Part shown: positions 17,232 to 25,566 of the stretch, piece after piece
How positions within the stretch are numbered: position 1 is the stretch's first letter
How the letters are laid out: each line of letters starts with the position of its first letter
Translations under genes and position numbers: made by a program
The notes under the pieces: model-generated
The model's input: the letters and a program-made list of their open reading frames with translations, nothing else
Told to the model about the DNA's origin: nothing
Database searches by the model: none
Assembly: GCF_003427025.1 (NCBI RefSeq)
Contig: NZ_QVAI01000006.1
Span: forward strand, 248,001 to 312,000
Direction: 5' to 3'
DNA length: 64,000 nt
From: Jiangella endophytica
Lineage (GTDB): Bacteria; Actinomycetota; Actinomycetes; Jiangellales; Jiangellaceae

Positions 17232-18007
17232 CGGTTCAGCCTCCGGTAGGCGACGGCGGACAGCGGCGCGAACACCGCCACCATCAGGATCGGCCAGATC
17301 ACTGACAACTCCTGTCCGTGATCGGCCGGCCAGCTCCCGCCGGTCACGCCGGGGTTGCCGAACAGCTCGCGCACCGCGTCCGCCGTCGCCGACAGCGGGT
17401 TCCACTCCGCGACGGCGCCCAGCCACGACGGCATCGTCGCCGGGTCGAGGAACACCGTCGACAGGAACCCGACCGGCCAGACCATGATCTGCACGGCGGC
17501 GACGGCCTCCAGACCGGGCGCTCTCAGCCCGGCCCAGACGCCCAGCCACAGCAGCCCGAGGCGGAGGAGGAGCAGCAGCCCGTACGCCGCCAGCACGTCA
17601 CCCGGACCGCCCGACCATCGCCAGCCGAGGGCGAACCCGGCGGCGGTCATCGCGGCCAGCGCGGCGACCGACGCGGCGAGGTCGGCCAGGCAACGCCCGG
17701 CCAGCACCGCGCCACTGTGCAGCGGCAGCGACCGGAACCGGTCGGTCACGCCGCGCTGGGCGTCCGTGGTGATCGCGATCATCGTCGTCTCGAGCCCGAA
17801 CAGCATGGTCAGCGCCAGCACCCCGGGCACGACGAACGGGACGTAGTCGCCCGCGCTGCCGGCGACGGCGCCGCCGAACAGGCCGCCCATCATCAGCACG
17901 ACGAGCACCGGGAACAGCAGCGTGACCAGGAACGGCACCGGCTGCGCCCGCCAGTGTGCGAACGTCCGCCCGGCCAGCAGCAGAGAGTCGTGGACCAACG
18001 AGCTCAT
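17228..18007 (-). CDS. ABC-2 type drug export permease, DrrB type
   Basis: A 259-residue membrane subunit of an ABC exporter. Six hydrophobic segments are visible, beginning [22 protein letters not shown], with the ABC-2 signature near [27 protein letters not shown], the conserved region of DrrB/NodJ-like permeases. Such proteins pair with a single-cassette ATPase to expel anthracycline-type or other hydrophobic drugs. The start at 18007 overlaps the ATPase stop as ATGA, and its own stop overlaps the UvrA-like start the same way, so the three genes are translated as one coupled unit. Longer upstream reading frames are rejected since they lie inside the ATPase gene. Confidence 0.92.
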   Translation of the reverse strand: MSSLVHDSLLLAGRTFAHWRAQPVPFLVTLLFPVLVVLMMGGLFGGAVAGSAGDYVPFVVPGVLALTMLFGLETTMIAITTDAQRGVTDRFRSLPLHSGAVLAGRCLADLAASVAALAAMTAAGFALGWRWSGGPGDVLAAYGLLLLLRLGLLWLGVWAGLRAPGLEAVAAVQIMVWPVGFLSTVFLDPATMPSWLGAVAEWNPLSATADAVRELFGNPGVTGGSWPADHGQELSVIWPILMVAVFAPLSAVAYRRLNR

Positions 18008-18945
18008 CGAACCTCCTCGACCGTGTTCACGTGCACGAAGACGTCGTCGAGCGTGGGCCGGCGCACCGCGACGTCGAGCGGTGCCGGACCGGTCGCGGCC
18101 AGCGCCGCGCAGAACCCGGTGACGGCGCCCGCGTCGGCCACCGGGACCGCGACGGCCACCCCGTCGACGTCGACCGGGCCGACGGCGTACGGCCCGGCCG
18201 CCCGTCCCGCCGCGGCCGCGTCGTCCGCCGTCGCGAACCGCACTTCCACCCGCGTCTCGCCGACCAGCGACGTCAGCTCGGCCGGGCTGCCCTCCAGCAC
18301 GACCCGGCCGTCGCGGAGCATGGCGACGTGGTCGGCCAGTTCGTCGGCCTCCTCCAGGTACTGCGTGGTCAACAGCACGGTGACGCCGTCGTCGACCAGC
18401 CGCCGGACCGTGGCCCACACCTCCCGGCGGGCGTCAGGATCCAGGCCGGTCGTGGGCTCGTCGACGAACAGCACCGACGGCGGCACGACCAGGCTCGCGG
18501 CGAGATCGAGCCGGCGCCGCATGCCGCCGGAGTAGGTACCGACCGCGCGCCCGGCCGCGTCGTCCAGCCCGAACCGGGTGATCAGCTCGTCCGCGCGGGC
18601 CCGCGCCGCGGCCTTGGCCAGCCCGCGGAGCCGGCCGAAGAGCACCAGGTTGGCCCGGCCGCCCAGGACCTCGTCGACGGCGGCGTTCTGCCCGACCAGC
18701 CCGATGGCCCGCCGCACGCCGTCGCCGTCGGACCGCACGTCGCACCCGGCCACCGCCGCCGTGCCGTCGTCCATGGTCAGCAGCGTGGTCAGGATCCGCA
18801 CCGCCGTCGTCTTGCCCGCGCCGTTGCGGCCCAGTAGTGCGCACACCGACCCCGCCGCGACGCGCAGGTCGAACCCGTCCAACGCCGGCCGCCGCGCCCC
18901 GCGGTAGTGCTTACGCACCGCTCCCGCCTCGATGGCTGCGTCCAC
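18004..18945 (-). CDS. ABC exporter ATPase, DrrA type
   Basis: A 313-residue ATP-binding subunit that drives the coupled permease. Walker A is LLGRNGAGKTTAV (about residues 37-49), signature YSGGMRRRLDLAAS, Walker B VLFVDEPTTGLDPDAR and the switch motif LLTTQYLEEADELAD. The C-terminal 80 residues (EVRFATADDAAAAG..PTLDDVFVHV) match the DrrA-type regulatory extension ending in the conserved LDDVF segment. GTG at 18945 is the first in-frame start behind GGAGGAG; it is the first gene of the three-gene operon. The promoter must lie in the 69-base gap shared with the divergent TetR gene, where a palindromic operator is present. Confidence 0.94.
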   Translation of the reverse strand: MDAAIEAGAVRKHYRGARRPALDGFDLRVAAGSVCALLGRNGAGKTTAVRILTTLLTMDDGTAAVAGCDVRSDGDGVRRAIGLVGQNAAVDEVLGGRANLVLFGRLRGLAKAAARARADELITRFGLDDAAGRAVGTYSGGMRRRLDLAASLVVPPSVLFVDEPTTGLDPDARREVWATVRRLVDDGVTVLLTTQYLEEADELADHVAMLRDGRVVLEGSPAELTSLVGETRVEVRFATADDAAAAGRAAGPYAVGPVDVDGVAVAVPVADAGAVTGFCAALAATGPAPLDVAVRRPTLDDVFVHVNTVEEVR

Positions 18946-18969
18946 TCGCCCTCCTCCGTCTCGATTGCC

Positions 18970-18994
18970 CGTACAGTGTACGGTACAACGTACG
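18970..18994. promoter_or_regulatory. Palindromic operator between DrrA-like operon and TetR gene
   Basis: A 25-base near-palindrome made of GTAC, TGTAC, GTACA and GTAC blocks is centred at 18982 in the 69-base divergent gap; 20 of 25 positions are symmetric. Size, position and symmetry fit binding by the adjacent TetR repressor to control both directions. Confidence 0.7.
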
Positions 18995-19014
18995 GAGAGT
19001 GAGAGGATATTTCC

Positions 19015-19758
19015 GTGCCCTCGAACGCGCCCCGCCCGTCCGACCCGACCCGGCTGGTCTCCCTGCTCTGGGAGCCGTCGGACCGGCCCGGCCGCACCGG
19101 GCTGACCAAGCGGGCCGTGGTCGAGAACGCCATCGCGATCGCCGACGCCGAGGGCCTGGGCGCGCTGACCATGCGGCGGGTCGCCGACCGCCTCGGCGTC
19201 GGCGCGATGAGCCTCTACACGCACGTGCCCGGCAAGCCGGAGCTGGTCGAGCTGATGCTCGACGCCGTCGCCGGCGAGGCCTACGCCGACGGCGCGCTCC
19301 CGGGCGAGCAGGGCGGCTGGCGGGCCGGGCTGCGGCACATCGCCGAGCGCAACTGGCGGCACCACCTGCGCCACCCGTGGACGGTCGAGGTGGTGCCCGG
19401 CCGGCCGGTGCTCGGGCCCGGCGTGTCCGCCAAGTACGAGCTCGAACTCGCGCCGCTCGACGGCATCGGGCTGTCCGACCTCGAGATGGACCAGGTGCTG
19501 TGCGGGGTGCTGGCGCTCGTCGAGTCGACGGCGCGGCAGCAGATCGGGCTGGACCGCGTGCGGGCCGGCAACGGCGACCTCGACTGGTGGGCGACGGTCA
19601 GCCCCGTGCTCACGCGGGCGATGAGCGGGCATCGGTTCCCGCTGGCCGAGCGGGTCGGCGCCGCGGCCGGCGAGGCCGTCGAGGCGGGCGACCCGCTCGC
19701 GATCATGCGGCTGTCGCTCGACCTGCTGCTCGACGGCGTCGCCGGCCGGTTGCGCTGA
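19015..19758 (+). CDS. TetR-family repressor, TetR_C (tetracyclin-repressor-like) type
   Basis: A 247-residue repressor. The N-terminal helix-turn-helix is about residues 25-72 (TKRAVVENAIAIADAEGLG, ALTMRRVADRLGVGAMSLYTHVPGK). The C-terminal half, with WRAGLRHIAERNWRHHLRHPW and the effector-pocket helices after it, resembles the TetR_C_1 ligand domain of actinobacterial drug-responsive repressors. It is divergent from the DrrABC-like operon with a palindromic operator in the gap, so it very likely represses that operon and itself until a drug or metabolite binds. The GTG at 19015 sits 10 bases after GAGAGGA. The ligand is not predictable. Confidence 0.92.
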   Translation: MPSNAPRPSDPTRLVSLLWEPSDRPGRTGLTKRAVVENAIAIADAEGLGALTMRRVADRLGVGAMSLYTHVPGKPELVELMLDAVAGEAYADGALPGEQGGWRAGLRHIAERNWRHHLRHPWTVEVVPGRPVLGPGVSAKYELELAPLDGIGLSDLEMDQVLCGVLALVESTARQQIGLDRVRAGNGDLDWWATVSPVLTRAMSGHRFPLAERVGAAAGEAVEAGDPLAIMRLSLDLLLDGVAGRLR

Positions 19759-19761
19759 CGC

Positions 19762-20142
19762 TCACCAGGGCGCCGGCGCCCCGTCGGCCAGGAACCCGGT
19801 CTGGGTGAGGTGGACCCGGGTCCCGCCGCGCTCCGGGACCAGCGCGAACGTGACCAGCAGCGGCGGCCCGCCGCCGCCCGGCTCCGGCGAGGTCGAGCGG
19901 TACGCGATCCGCCGCGGCGGATCGGCGTCGACGACGGCGAGCGCGACCGTCGCCGACCCGCCGGTGGCCGTGTTGCGCCACATGAGTTCGCCACGCGCGC
20001 CGACGACCGGCTCGAACCGCGCGTCGTCGGGCCACCACCGCCGCAGGTGCTCGGGCCGGCTGAGCACCTCGTAGACCACGTGCGGCGGCGCCTCGACGTG
20101 GATGACGCGTTCGATGGAGCCCTGCTCCATCACGTCGATCAC
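19762..20142 (-). CDS. SRPBCC / AHSA1-like protein
   Basis: A 126-residue cytosolic protein with the START-like hydrophobic-cavity fold. IERVIHVEAPPHVVYEVLSRPEHLRRWW (residues about 9-36) is the standard opening of AHSA1/activator-of-Hsp90-like SRPBCC proteins, and LVTFALVPERGGTRVHLTQTGF is the matching C-terminal strand set. It lacks the final helix seen in longer relatives, so it is slightly short. The start is GTG at 20142, three bases after the stop of the SnoaL-like gene on the same strand; an ATG at codon 5 is the alternative. Its function is unknown; relatives bind small hydrophobic ligands or act beside ArsR regulators, absent here. Confidence 0.8.
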   Translation of the reverse strand: MIDVMEQGSIERVIHVEAPPHVVYEVLSRPEHLRRWWPDDARFEPVVGARGELMWRNTATGGSATVALAVVDADPPRRIAYRSTSPEPGGGGPPLLVTFALVPERGGTRVHLTQTGFLADGAPAPW

Positions 20143-20145
20143 GGG

Positions 20146-20649
20146 CTACTGCGCCGGCGCCGGGAAGGCGGTGCCCTGGTCGTAGATCGAGAGCCAGCGG
20201 CCGCGCTCGAACGTGTAGGTGACGACGGTGAGTGCACGCGACTTGAACCCGATGCTGGGCAGCTCGTACGTGGCGTCGTACTCGATGGTCGCGGTCTTGC
20301 AGCCGTAGACGTGGCGGTCGATCTCGGTCCACGTCCAGATCGCCTCGCGGTTCTCGAAGTGGCTCTTCTGCGCCGCCATGATCGCGTCGATGCCGGCGAA
20401 CCGGTGACCACTGGCGAAGACGCTGACGGCGTCCTCGTGGTGGCCGTCGCGCCAGGCCTCGGCGTCGAAGTCGCGGAACGACTCCATGTCGATGCGCTGC
20501 GCCTCGTCGAACTTGGCCGCGCAGTCGCGGTGGTGGCCGCCGCCACGCGCGTCGTCCCCGCCCGCCGCGGACGTGGCCGCGATGCCGGGCAGCGCGAGCG
20601 CGCCGGCCGCCAGCACGCCCAAGATCGTCCGAACCGTGTTCTTGCGCAT
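20146..20649 (-). CDS. Secreted SnoaL/NTF2-like protein
   Basis: A 167-residue protein with a Sec signal peptide (MRKNTVRTILGVLAAGALALPG, cleavage near ATSA). The mature part folds as a cone-shaped NTF2/SnoaL-like domain: CAAKFDEAQRIDMESFRDFDAEAWRDGHHEDAVSVFASG resembles the helical opening with the polyketide-cyclase-like DH motif, and ALTVVTYTFERGRWLSIYDQGT is a characteristic strand hairpin. Two cysteines (in DCAAK and YGCKT) may pair after export. Such exported domains may bind ligands rather than act as enzymes. It is divergent from the MocR gene across 141 bases and is followed closely by the SRPBCC gene. Confidence 0.75.
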   Translation of the reverse strand: MRKNTVRTILGVLAAGALALPGIAATSAAGGDDARGGGHHRDCAAKFDEAQRIDMESFRDFDAEAWRDGHHEDAVSVFASGHRFAGIDAIMAAQKSHFENREAIWTWTEIDRHVYGCKTATIEYDATYELPSIGFKSRALTVVTYTFERGRWLSIYDQGTAFPAPAQ

Positions 20650-20790
20650 CGTGAACCCTCCTGACCAGTATGTTTCTCCCCTGCCGTCGTCACGCTAGCC
20701 GCGACCGGACGGTCTCCTCTGGGCCACGGCAGCGGGTTCTGCACTGGGCCGGTCACGGGCGAGTCACCGGCGGTCCTAGGCTCGGCACAC

Positions 20791-22212
20791 ATGGACCTGC
20801 ACGTGCGACTGGACGGGCGCAGCGACCTGTCCGGGCAGCTGTACCGGCAGGTCCGGGCCGCGATCCTGGCCGGCCGGCTGCCGGCGGGCCAGCCGCTGCC
20901 GCCGTCGCGCGAGCTGGCCGGCGACCTCGGCATCGCCCGCAACACCGTCAGCATGGCCTACGACCGGCTGGCCGCCGAGGGATTCCTCACCGCCCGGCCC
21001 GGGGTCGGCACGTTCGTCGCCGACGGCCTCGCCGGCGACGGGCGCGCCGACGACGACGGCGACCAGGTCGCCCTCGCGCCACGCGCGGTCTGGGCCGGGC
21101 TGTCCGAGGCGACCGATCTCGCCGCGGCCTCCGCCGAGTTCGACTTCCGTCCCGGTGTCCCTGACGCAGCGTTGTTCCCGTACGCCGCGTGGCGCCGGGT
21201 GACGGCGCGCCAGTTGCGTGCGACGGCGGTCGGCAGCGGCGCGCACATCGCGGCCGCCGGTCACCCGCCGCTGCGCGCGGCCGTCGCCCGGCACGTCGCC
21301 GTCGCCCGTGGCGTCCCGGCGGCCGCCGACGACATCATCGTCACCAGCGGCAGCCAGCAGGCCGTCGATCTCATCGCGCGGGTGCTGCTGGCGCCCGGCG
21401 ACGTCGTGGCGGTCGAGGATCCCGGCTACCCGCTCCCCCGCAAGCTGCTGGCGTCGTCCGGCTTCGACGTCGTGCCGGTGCCGGTCGACGGCGAGGGCCT
21501 CGTGGTCGGCGCGCTGCCGGAGGCCGCCCGGCTGGTCTACGTGACGCCGTCGCACCAGTTCCCGCTCGGCACGCCGATGTCGCTGGGCCGGCGGCTGGCG
21601 CTGCTCGAGTGGGCCCGGCGGACCGGCGCGCTGATCGTCGAGGACGACTACGACAGCGAGTTCCGCTTCGCCGGCCGCCCGTTCGAGCCGCTCGCCGGAC
21701 TCGGCGCCGCCGGCCACGTCGCCTACGTCGGCTCGTTCTCCAAGACGCTGCTGCCCACGCTGCGGCTGGGCTTCGTCGTCGCGCCGCGGTCGCTGCGCGA
21801 CGCCATGCACAAGGCCAAGCAGCTGCTCGACTGGCACACGGCGGTACCCACGCAGGCGGCGCTGGCCGAGCTGATCGACGAGGGCCTGTTCGCCCGGCAC
21901 CTCAAGGCGATGCGCCGGGTGTACGCGCGGCGGCACCACCTGGTGACGTCGCTGCTGCGCCGCGACTTCGCCGGCGTCCTCGAACCGGTCCCCTCGCTGG
22001 TCGGCCTGCACGTCACGGCCCTGCTCGCCGACCCCTCCGCCGACGACGTCGAGGTCGCGGACCACGCCCGGGCGGCCGGGGTCGAGACGCTGCCGCTGTC
22101 GCCACTCGCGCTGGCGCACCCGGTCCGCGGGCTGGCGCTCGGCTACGGCGCCATCACCGAGGAGCGCATCCCCACCGGCCTCGCCCGCCTCCGCACCGCC
22201 CTCCGCAGTTGA
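20791..22212 (+). CDS. MocR/PdxR-type regulator (GntR fused to aminotransferase fold)
   Basis: A 473-residue regulator joining a winged helix (about 15-80: LYRQVRAAILAGRLPAGQPLPPSRELAGDLGIARNTV) to a class I aminotransferase domain (about 115-470). The PLP-binding region is visible: the ligand loop in SQQAVDLIARVLLAPGDVV, EDDYDSEFRF, and the Schiff-base lysine in SFSKTLLPTLRLGF. MocR proteins sense PLP or an amino-compound adduct and often control vitamin B6 or amino-acid genes. Its usual target pdxST is not in the window; the divergent secreted SnoaL-like gene is the nearest candidate. The stop codon lies inside a long inverted repeat. Confidence 0.92.
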   Translation: MDLHVRLDGRSDLSGQLYRQVRAAILAGRLPAGQPLPPSRELAGDLGIARNTVSMAYDRLAAEGFLTARPGVGTFVADGLAGDGRADDDGDQVALAPRAVWAGLSEATDLAAASAEFDFRPGVPDAALFPYAAWRRVTARQLRATAVGSGAHIAAAGHPPLRAAVARHVAVARGVPAAADDIIVTSGSQQAVDLIARVLLAPGDVVAVEDPGYPLPRKLLASSGFDVVPVPVDGEGLVVGALPEAARLVYVTPSHQFPLGTPMSLGRRLALLEWARRTGALIVEDDYDSEFRFAGRPFEPLAGLGAAGHVAYVGSFSKTLLPTLRLGFVVAPRSLRDAMHKAKQLLDWHTAVPTQAALAELIDEGLFARHLKAMRRVYARRHHLVTSLLRRDFAGVLEPVPSLVGLHVTALLADPSADDVEVADHARAAGVETLPLSPLALAHPVRGLALGYGAITEERIPTGLARLRTALRS

Positions 22213-22279
22213 TCTTGGAGTTGTTCGGCCATCGCGGGCGAAATGTCCGATGGATACCCGAAGAACTCCAAGATCAACT
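22207..22279. terminator. Long hairpin between MocR and GH36 genes
   Basis: Arms 22207-22228 and 22258-22279 pair in 21 of 22 positions, with a second small pairing inside (CCATCG with CGATGG). The left arm contains the MocR stop codon. It lies between converging genes, so a two-way terminator is the simplest reading; its AT-richer make-up than its surroundings could also mark a small inserted repeat. Confidence 0.75.
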
Positions 22280-22305
22280 TGGTTTGTGACGGCGGCGGGA
22301 CGGGG

Positions 22306-24426
22306 CTAGGGCTGAACGGCGGTGAGCTCGAGGATGAGGACCTGGGCCGGGTTCAGCGGCGGTGCCTGCAGGCCGACCGTCGCGAGCACCCGGCCCGGGA
22401 GCTGCACCTCGCCGGCCGCGAGCCAGGCGGCCGGCCGGGCCCAGCGCGGCAGCGCGCTGCTCAACCCGGCGATCGGCGTCACCCGGTACGTGACCGAGGG
22501 GTCGAGACCGGGCAGCCGCAGCCGTGGCGGGATGTCCGCGGTCATGGTCTCCAGCGCGACGTAGCCGAACACGGCGTGACCGTCGCCGACGACACCGTGC
22601 AGGACGTGCGCGTCGTCGGTGTCGGCGCGGACGACGCGGCCGGTGTGCAGCAGCGGCCGCAGCCGCTTGTACGTCGCCGCCCACTCGGTCAGCAGGGCCA
22701 GCTCGTCGGACGAGCACTCGGTGATGTCCCACTCGATGCCCGCGTGGCCGAACAGCGCGGTCGCGCAGCGCAGCTGCAGCTCGGTGACCCGGCCCGAGAC
22801 GTGGGTCCGCGACGGCCCGACGTGCGCGCCGATCAGCTCCGGCGGCAGCAGCAGCGAGGTCCATCGCTGGATGGCCTGGCGGTCCAGCGGGTCGTTGCTG
22901 TCCGACGCCCACACGCGGTCGGTGCGCTGGAGGATGCCGAGGTCGACCCGGGCGCCGCCGGACGAGCAGGACTCGATCTCCAGCCGTGGGTGCCGCGACC
23001 TCAGCTCGTCCAGCAGCCGGTACACGGCGGCGGTCTGCTCGTGCACGCCGGCGTGGCCGTCGTGGACCGCCTCGAGCAGGTCGCGGTTGTGGTCCCACTT
23101 GAGGTAGTCGATGCCGTACTCGCTGACGAGCGCGTCGAGCCGCTCCAGCAGGTACGCGTAGGCCTTCGGGTTCGCGACGTCGACGGTGTGCTGGTTGCGC
23201 CACTCGCGGGGCAGCCGGTCGGGGTCGTTGAGCAGCCAGTCGGGGTGCTCCTCGACCAGCCGTGAGCGCGGGTTCGCCATCTCCGGCTCGACCCAGAGCC
23301 CGAACTGCATGCCCAGCGACTTCACGTGGTCGACCAGCGGGTGCAGCCCCTGCGGCCACAGGTCGGGGTCGACGTACCAGTCGCCGAGCCCGCCGAGGTC
23401 GTTGCGCCGGCCGAGGAACCAGCCGTCGTCGACGACGAACCGTTCCACCCCCACGGACGCCGCGACGTCGGCCAGTCCGCACATCCGGTCGAGGTCGTGG
23501 TCGAAGTAGACCGCCTCCCAGGTGTTCAGCACCAGCGGCCGCGGCGTCGACGGGTGTGACGCGCGGGCCCGCAGCGACGCGTGCAGCCGGGCCGACAGCC
23601 CGTCCAGGCCGTCAGCCGAGTACACGAAGTAGACGTCCGGTGTCGCGTAGGACTCCCCCGGCGCCAGCACGATCTCGCCGGGGGCGAGCAGCTCTCCGGC
23701 ACCCAGCGTCGACCAGCCCTCGGCCACCCGCTCGGCGTCGTGCACCGTCCAGCCGCTCCAGCCGGCGTGCACGCCCCACACCTCGCCGGAGCCGAAGCCG
23801 AAGCCCTCGGCGCCGGCGACCAGCAGCCCGGTGTGGGAGTGCCCCGTGCGACCGCGCCGCGTCTCCAGCGACCGGATGCCTGGCAGGAACCGCTCGCGCT
23901 GCGGGATCTTCTCCAGACCCCAGCGGCCGGTGAAGTGCAGCAGCTCGGCCGCGTGGTCGGGCACCGGCAGGACGGCGCGCACCCCGCCGACCGACCACGC
24001 GGTGCCGCCGTCGTTGGTGAGCGTGTGCCGCACCAGCAGCACGCCGGCCTCGTCGAGGGTCAGGGCGCTGACGACGGAGACCGCGGCGACCTCGTCGCGC
24101 GACGCGACCTCGACGCTCCCGCCGTCCGGCGCGATGGACACCGAGACCGGAGCCAGCCGCAGGTGCGGGTGGGCGCGGTCCCGGACGCCGTCGACCCCGG
24201 CCCGCCCGGCCCAGCCGTCGGCCTGGGCCGGCAACAGCGACGGCGCCGCCGGGTCGGCCGGTGCACCACCGCGCCGGCCCGGGACCGCCACGGCCCGCAG
24301 CGCCGCGGGGTCGACCCCGGGACCGAGGTCGGCGCCCCAGTGCAGCACCCGCGGCAGCCACGGCGTGTCCAGGTCGAGCACCAGGCTGGCACCGGCCCGG
24401 GCCAGCACCACCAGCGACAGGTCCAT
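22306..24426 (-). CDS. Alpha-galactosidase, glycoside hydrolase family 36
   Basis: A 706-residue enzyme predicted to remove terminal alpha-linked galactose (or N-acetylgalactosamine) from oligosaccharides. The N-terminal beta-sandwich (1-290) leads into a TIM barrel starting PLVLNTWEAVYFDHD. The nucleophile is D445 in YLKWDHNR, and the acid/base Asp lies in WASDSND (506-512) after CSSGGARVDLGI. VDDGWFLGRRND and FGLWVEPEMANP are GH36 signatures. No signal peptide is present, so it acts on imported sugar. ATG at 24426 is chosen for the GAGGGG site before it; GTG at 24441 would add five residues. It is the last gene of the minus-strand glycan operon. Confidence 0.94.
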   Translation of the reverse strand: MDLSLVVLARAGASLVLDLDTPWLPRVLHWGADLGPGVDPAALRAVAVPGRRGGAPADPAAPSLLPAQADGWAGRAGVDGVRDRAHPHLRLAPVSVSIAPDGGSVEVASRDEVAAVSVVSALTLDEAGVLLVRHTLTNDGGTAWSVGGVRAVLPVPDHAAELLHFTGRWGLEKIPQRERFLPGIRSLETRRGRTGHSHTGLLVAGAEGFGFGSGEVWGVHAGWSGWTVHDAERVAEGWSTLGAGELLAPGEIVLAPGESYATPDVYFVYSADGLDGLSARLHASLRARASHPSTPRPLVLNTWEAVYFDHDLDRMCGLADVAASVGVERFVVDDGWFLGRRNDLGGLGDWYVDPDLWPQGLHPLVDHVKSLGMQFGLWVEPEMANPRSRLVEEHPDWLLNDPDRLPREWRNQHTVDVANPKAYAYLLERLDALVSEYGIDYLKWDHNRDLLEAVHDGHAGVHEQTAAVYRLLDELRSRHPRLEIESCSSGGARVDLGILQRTDRVWASDSNDPLDRQAIQRWTSLLLPPELIGAHVGPSRTHVSGRVTELQLRCATALFGHAGIEWDITECSSDELALLTEWAATYKRLRPLLHTGRVVRADTDDAHVLHGVVGDGHAVFGYVALETMTADIPPRLRLPGLDPSVTYRVTPIAGLSSALPRWARPAAWLAAGEVQLPGRVLATVGLQAPPLNPAQVLILELTAVQP

Positions 24427-24484
24427 CGGCGATCCCCTCACGCAGCGACACGTCCGGGACAGCCTGTCAGACCGCCGGGAGCGG

Positions 24485-25393
24485 TCAGGAATCGGCCGCC
24501 TTGAGCTCCTCGACCAGCCCGTCGACCGCGGCGATCGCGTCGGCGTTGAGCCGTCCCCACGGCGCCCGCGCCGACCCGGCGTCCGGGCCGAACCGGTTGA
24601 TCAGCTCCTTGACGACCGGGATGGATCCCCACCGGTCGGCGACGGCGGCGATCTGCCGGAACGGACGGTGCAGCGCGAGCGCCGACTCGACCTCGCCGGC
24701 CAGCATCCGGGTCCGCACCTCACGGGCGACCGGGGCGAGCACGTTGTACAGGCTGCCGATGGCGCCGGTCGCGCCGCAGGCCACACCGGCCGGCAACAGC
24801 TCGTCCCTGCCGAAGTAGACCCGGATGCCGTCAGCGGCCTCACGGGTGCGGATGAACTCCAGCAGGTCGCCGTCGGTGAACTTGACGGCCCGCAGGGTCG
24901 GCACCCGCCCGGCGGCCTGCTCGACCACCGCCGAGGGCGCCGCGCGCAGCCCCGTCATCGAGGGGATGTGGTAGTAGCACAGCGGCACGTCCGGGGCGGC
25001 CTCGGCGAGCGCGGCCAGGTAGTCGACGATCGCGGTGACCGACGGCGGCTCGCCGTAGAACGGCGCCACCGCGGCGATGAGGTCGACACCGGCGTCGGCG
25101 GCGTGCCGGGCCAGCCGCCGGGCGTCGACCAGGCTGAGGTCGCCCACGTGCGCGCCGAGCAGCAGCCGGTTGCCGCGGTGCTCGGCCCAGGCGCTGATCA
25201 GCTCGGCCCGCTCGTCGACCGTCAGCGCCATCGACTCGCCCGTGGTGCCGCCGACGAACGCGCCGTCGATGCCCAGCGCGACCAGGTGCTCGGCCTGTGC
25301 CGGGACGACCTCGGCGGCCAGGCTCTCGTCGGGCCGGAACGGCGTCGGCGTGGCCGCCCAGAGCTCGAACGCGTCCGTGGTCTCTGTGCTCAT
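24485..25393 (-). CDS. N-acetylneuraminate-lyase-like aldolase (DapA/NanA family)
   Basis: A 302-residue class I aldolase of the dihydrodipicolinate-synthase superfamily. The glycine-rich loop GGTTGESMALT (48-58), YYHIPSMTG (140-148) with the catalytic Tyr, and the Schiff-base lysine K171 in AVKFTDG are all present. The GTTGES and YYHIP forms are closer to N-acetylneuraminate lyases of the animal kind than to DapA, so cleavage of sialic acid or another 2-keto-3-deoxy sugar acid is favoured; other sugar-acid lyases remain possible. No nanE or nanK lies nearby. It sits between the ABC permeases and the alpha-galactosidase, but a 158-bp repeat separates it from the permease gene. Confidence 0.85.
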   Translation of the reverse strand: MSTETTDAFELWAATPTPFRPDESLAAEVVPAQAEHLVALGIDGAFVGGTTGESMALTVDERAELISAWAEHRGNRLLLGAHVGDLSLVDARRLARHAADAGVDLIAAVAPFYGEPPSVTAIVDYLAALAEAAPDVPLCYYHIPSMTGLRAAPSAVVEQAAGRVPTLRAVKFTDGDLLEFIRTREAADGIRVYFGRDELLPAGVACGATGAIGSLYNVLAPVAREVRTRMLAGEVESALALHRPFRQIAAVADRWGSIPVVKELINRFGPDAGSARAPWGRLNADAIAAVDGLVEELKAADS

Positions 25394-25408
25394 GCGGGTG
25401 CTCCTCCA

Positions 25409-25566
25409 GGGGTGTCTCCCGGGTCTCGGCCGTAGCGAGCGGCGTCCAGGTGGATGCCTCGCAAGGCCGAGGAGGGAGTCAAGCGGGGTTCTATGACGAC
25501 TGACGAGAACGCAGCGAGGCGCCGCCTGGGCGTCGCGCAGTGGGCCATGGACCCGGGAGACACCCC
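25409..25566. repeat. 158-bp inverted-repeat element inside the glycan operon
   Basis: The ends 25409-25425 and 25550-25566 are perfect 17-base inverted repeats; the right end touches the stop codon of the permease gene and the left end lies 15 bases before the lyase start. Bases 25416-25440 are identical to 724-748 behind ptsH. A small inner hairpin (CCTCG..CGAGG) is also visible. No reading frame is supported. It has the form of a MITE-like or REP-like element and would make a long stem in the operon mRNA. Confidence 0.8.

Noticed and set aside
25409-25566. Insertion sequence with transposase
   Set aside because: The element is only 158 bp and has no coding capacity for a transposase.
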